From Ziziphus jujuba (Eukaryota; Streptophyta; Magnoliopsida; Rosales; Rhamnaceae), in the NCBI RefSeq assembly GCF_031755915.1, contig NC_083379.1:4289501-4353500 (forward strand): 64,000 nt of DNA, in the 5' to 3' direction. A program made the position numbers and the translations under genes. Positions 55,109 through 64,000 of the stretch are shown here, one piece after another. The notes under the pieces were generated by a model, which was not told the DNA's origin, searched no databases, and saw only the letters and a program-made list of their open reading frames with translations. Each line of letters starts with the position of its first letter. Within the stretch, counting starts at the first letter, position 1.

Positions 55109-58100
55109 CTACTGTATAGAGCTAGTCTTTCGTAGTTGGGTCATGTGGTTCCAGTGTGTGTCATTAGCAAAGGTTGAAGCCTTCTTAATTGGGAATATAG
55201 CAGTGTCTATGTCTGGCTCTTGAGGCAGTCTATATTGCCTTCTCAAGCGCAGGAATGAAAGTAGAAAACAAATGGCGGAGATGATGCCAGATAGTAGGTA
55301 GAGAATCCAGAAATTTTGGAGTCTCAAACTTTTGGGTTCTGATGTTTCATTGATTGAGCACTCTTTTGTGGGAGTCAACCACTGATTTTCCAATTCTTTC
55401 AACACACCCTTCTCTGACAGACTTAGAATGCCTTCTGAAAAATCTCTAGCTATTGGAGATCCTTTTTGGAATACCTGCATTCATGGATATATGAAAATAT
55501 ATACATTAACAAAGTCTGTGAAGTAAACAGAAGAGGAACTCATAATTAAATTGTTAATGTTGCTCACAAAGCCTAGTCCTCCAAATCTGTATGATCCTCT
55601 GGTCACTGCAGTGTATCCATTGCAGTACTTGTTGAGAAAAACTTTCTGATGCGGAAGCTCAAGGAAAGCGGCAGCAATTTTCTTTTTTTGGAGCATTTCA
55701 TGATATAGTGTTCCATTTGGAAACTCTATGACATTCTCTGCTTTGAAGCCAAGAACCTCAACCAGGTGTTGCTTTACAAATGAATCACCGTCACAACCCA
55801 CTTTAGAGTTTCCTTTTAGCTGCCCTACATCTGGTTTCAGCTGTTGGACAGTGAGCATTGAAGAAAGATTGGCTGTGTAGCTTGAGGTTAACACGAACAC
55901 AAGAACCAACCACATGACCACCACCACCCTAGTCAAGTTGCTATTGATTTTCTCCCCTGCAAAAGGATACATAATTATCACTGTACCGCAGTTTTTCTTA
56001 TCCATTGAAGAAAAAGGGAATATTTTCCTTTGATGACTAGCTTTTATCTTGAAAAATCTGCGTTAATTTGTGCCACTTACTGTGAGCAAAGAATAGAGAG
56101 GAGAAGGTGAACCACAGTGTGGTACCGATTTGGTTCTTCCATGTGCCACCAAATTCTGGATTGTTTGGATGCTCCAAGAACCAAACCACAAACATGGTGT
56201 AAAGAAAGATGATTACACTGGTCATCCACATTTCCCATGTAAAAGGCTTCACGATCAGGACTGCTGACCCTCGGGGCTTTACTGGAACTATCAAGGACAA
56301 TCCTGACTCAGTGTATGGCTGAGTGAATTCCACAATCTTTGATCGGTTATGTAGTATGGTTATATCTCCAATAGCACCATCATAAGTCTGTTATTCACGT
56401 TCATCCACATGAAAAACATTTTAATCTTATATCAGAAAAGAGTTATTGATGCCTAATAAAAGAAACTAACTTAAAGGCATAATGAACTGAAAAGGCTAGC
56501 ACTGACAGAATAACAAAAATGACAAAGTAAAACTAAGATAAGTATTTAAAGTCTCCAAGAAAGTGAATTACCTTGTTGGCAACATGATTAACCAGATCAT
56601 CATAGGAGCCATTGTGGGGAATGAATTCATAAGGAAGATCATAACCCAATGTACCTAGAACCTTGTAGAAGACTTCTATGCAGAAGCCCCTATATGTCGT
56701 TCTGTTTGAACTTTTGATGTACTCTATCTTCACGAAATTCTCGAATTCAGGATCCATTGGCACTCCAATTCTCATTGGCTTTGCATCAATAGGCATTGTC
56801 CAACCTTTTGGTGTCCAGTGTAGGTCTCCAGGCCAATTCACCCGACCAACCAAAGCTTTGGAGTAACTACCACCCTCACCATTTTTGTAGTATTCTGTGC
56901 CATTTTCAGTTTCAAGGCTTCCTGAAAATCCCAATTCCGGTGTCCAAAAGTCTAGTTCTTTGTAGCTCCTCCCAACTACATTTATGATTTTAAGTACAGG
57001 AGGGTATGAAAGTTGGCCTGCTTTGAAATTTATTGTGCCACTTAAACCGCTGAAATTGCTCGAAAGAATACTTTCCACTAAAATTTTTGTACTAGTGTCA
57101 TTACTGGACTTCCTCCAAATGGCCTGTGCAATCGTTTCGATGCCATCATATGCTCGTAAAGCATGAATTCCAGGCTCGTAGCTATCTTCCTCTGGATACT
57201 CGGTTCGAAAAACTTGACGAAATTGCGCTCTAAAATCTTGATAAGAAGTGCTACTTTCTGAGTAGTAGACCTTAGTTCCTAGAGTTCCTTCCATGGAGGA
57301 TATAACAGATGTATTGAAAGAGTCCAAGTAGTCCGAAATGGTATCTGATATTATCCATGCAGAGTCTCTACCCACAAGTCCCATCTTCTTAGCTTCTCTA
57401 AACAAATGAGTAACCATGGCGGAGGATGATTGCAAAACTATAAAAACCCGGGATTGTTTAGTAGTGAGAAGCTTCAGAAGCTCCTCTTGAACAAACTCTT
57501 TGGGATCAGAAAGAGAAGAGAATGGTGGAAGAACTAATTGATACTCAATCTCTGAACCAACATTCTGTAGAGCCTCCGATAAAAGTGCTAACATCCCATA
57601 ATCACCACCATAATCATAGTCTTCAGAGATGGTTATGACCTTTTGCCAATTGTATGATCTGACAATATCCGCAATGCATTTTATTTGGAAAGGACCATGG
57701 TTTGTCATTTGAACTAAATATGGCCAACGATTCGGTATGAATGGCGAGGTCTTGGCCGGCGCTGCAACTGAAAGAACCGGGACCTGAGTCCGGTTTCCAA
57801 CACCAGCTACTAGAGCTGCTTCATGCCATGTTTGCAGGCCAATAATTGCTTTCACTTTCTCCTTTTGAATTAGGTCTTGAGCTGCACAACCAGAGTGTAA
57901 CAAGAAGTTCATTAAAAGTGCTACTAAAAGTACATCATTGCTATCAAGTAATAACCATCTGATTCATGTTATATAACTAACCAGTAGAAGCAGCCAGATA
58001 TGGATCACCACCAGGATTTCTGAAGTGGAGAAACATCTTGTTAGGCTTTAAACTGCTGTTGAACCTTTGAGCTGCAATTTTCATGGCTATTTTCTCTTCT

Positions 58101-58255
58101 TTCCCAGCTCGGTGATTGTCATCGATGATTACACCTATATGTGTTGTGAGTTTGTCTATGCTAGCAGCTTCAATTCCATATAAGAGGATTAGAAAATTGA
58201 TGAGTAGAGGACAATAGAAGCCGTATTGTTTTGAAGCTTTATTAATGGTTGTCAT
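55109..58255 (-). CDS. Glutamate receptor-like channel, GLR2-type (copy B)
   Basis: Five exons on the minus strand: 58255-57982, 57881-56572, 56387-56081, 55956-55568 and 55474-55109, giving 881 aa. I chose the ATG at 58255 ([10 protein letters not shown]), because the frame further upstream has no ATG. Domain order matches copy A: signal peptide, Venus-flytrap domain, S1 ([19 protein letters not shown] and [16 protein letters not shown]), [20 protein letters not shown] with the ligand-binding Arg, pore domain, M3 [17 protein letters not shown]2, M4 and tail. Exon 3 is 307 nt in both copies. M3 reads SYTANL here but SYTASL in copy A. The tail is about 37 residues shorter than in copy A. Function as for copy A: a ligand-gated cation channel of unknown ligand. 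Tandem duplication is the simplest origin. Confidence 0.93.
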
Positions 58256-59013
58256 TTTGGGAGGTTCCAAATCATACCAGAGAGCTTATAACTTATCATC
58301 AATATCATCTATATATTCTATATATATATATTTATCATCGAACAACAGGTGCATAAGAAATTTCAAATACCTGGAATATTTTAGCGTGGACTTTTTGAAT
58401 CTTTGAATTTTCTGTGTTTGGTAAATTGTTAAATCTTTGAATTGGTCTGATAGAAATGGAGCATAAAACCTAGACGTTTAGAATATTATCCATTGCTCAT
58501 ATAAAGTAAAAATGATCGGTTCCATGGAGCATATGATCCCCTCTTATTCCATAACACGGTTTGGAAAGTTCAAATTCTTGTGGCCAACGGAAGCCAAAAA
58601 AAACAAAAAAAATATATGTGCTTTAAACTTTCAACAAATCAGGGACAGACACAAGGATGATGACGATGACGATGATAATTAAAGGTAAATTAAAAAAAAA
58701 AAAAATGCTGCCTTTTGCCAAATTTTTGGAGTCAAATCAAAGCCAAAGCCAAAAGGGGTCTCATTTAGTTAATTAGTTATATTAATAATTATTAAAATCA
58801 ATGATTACTGCGGTGCGGGTTACATCCAAAAAAACGCCCGACCCTTTTTCCTATTCGGAGCCTTGCCCGACTGCTGATTCTGTTAAACCGGGTATGGGGA
58901 CTCTGCAACAGTCTTTACTGTGAGACTGTTTTCTCGCTGATGCACAAAGAGAGTCCAAAAAGACGAAAGCGGAAAATAGAAGCAACCAAAGCAAGAATAC
59001 AGCGACGGTAACA
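58256..59013. other. Divergent upstream region shared by GLR copy B and DEAH9
   Basis: About 760 bp between two divergent start codons. It holds TA-rich DNA near 58310-58335, an A tract near 58691 and a GC-richer part from 58800 just before DEAH9. No clear TATA box could be assigned to either gene. Confidence 0.5.

Positions 59014-64000
<4,987 letters not shown>

Overview
This is a gene-rich stretch of a eudicot plant nuclear genome. The protein genes are split by short AT-rich introns with GT..AG borders. The gaps between genes are very AT-rich, with many (TA)n and (CT)n runs. The gene families are plant ones: GDSL lipases, a class III peroxidase, SNI1, glutamate-receptor-like channels and the DEAH9 helicase. 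I cannot name the species from the sequence. The gene set fits a rosid-like dicot, but that is an inference. I built the gene models by joining exons whose phases agree across every intron, and checked that the reading frame stays open from start to stop.

Layout, left to right. (1) 0-6.6 kb: two convergent GDSL esterase/lipase genes. The left one is cut by the window edge; the right one is complete at 363 aa. (2) 6.6-14.8 kb: a gene-poor, AT-rich block. It holds a Mutator-like element with long inverted ends and a small hAT-like element bounded by a perfect 8-bp target duplication. (3) 14.8-23.3 kb: SNI1 (+, 15 coding exons, 476 aa), convergent with a D-aminoacyl-tRNA deacylase (-, 7 exons, 152 aa). 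(4) 23.9-26.3 kb: a class III peroxidase of the PRX19 type (-). (5) 29.4-31.8 kb: an ATP11-type mitochondrial F1-ATPase assembly factor (+). (6) 33.2-39.0 kb: API5 (+, 16 coding exons, 550 aa). (7) 41.6-44.3 kb: a membrane RING-H2 E3 ligase (+). (8) 44.7-49.0 kb: a tRNA-Gly(GCC), a decayed second copy of it, and relics of a glutamate-receptor gene and a receptor kinase gene. (9) 50-58.3 kb: two tandem glutamate-receptor-like genes (-). (10) 59.0 kb to the right edge: the first 14 coding exons of the DEAH-box helicase DEAH9 (+).

The neighbours mostly do not share a pathway. What links them is conserved gene order. From memory of Arabidopsis, DTD, DEAH9 and SNI1 are adjacent around At4g18460-At4g18470. 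Peroxidase 19, the ATP11 protein and API5 are adjacent around At2g34060-At2g34040. This window appears to carry both blocks interleaved.

I found no convincing undescribed multi-gene system. The best leads are small structural events. They include a duplicated 3' splice site in DEAH9, an exon echo inside a SNI1 intron, a probable GC-AG intron in the ATP11 gene, a duplicated and decayed tRNA-Gly segment, relics showing that the receptor cluster was once larger, and two DNA transposons.
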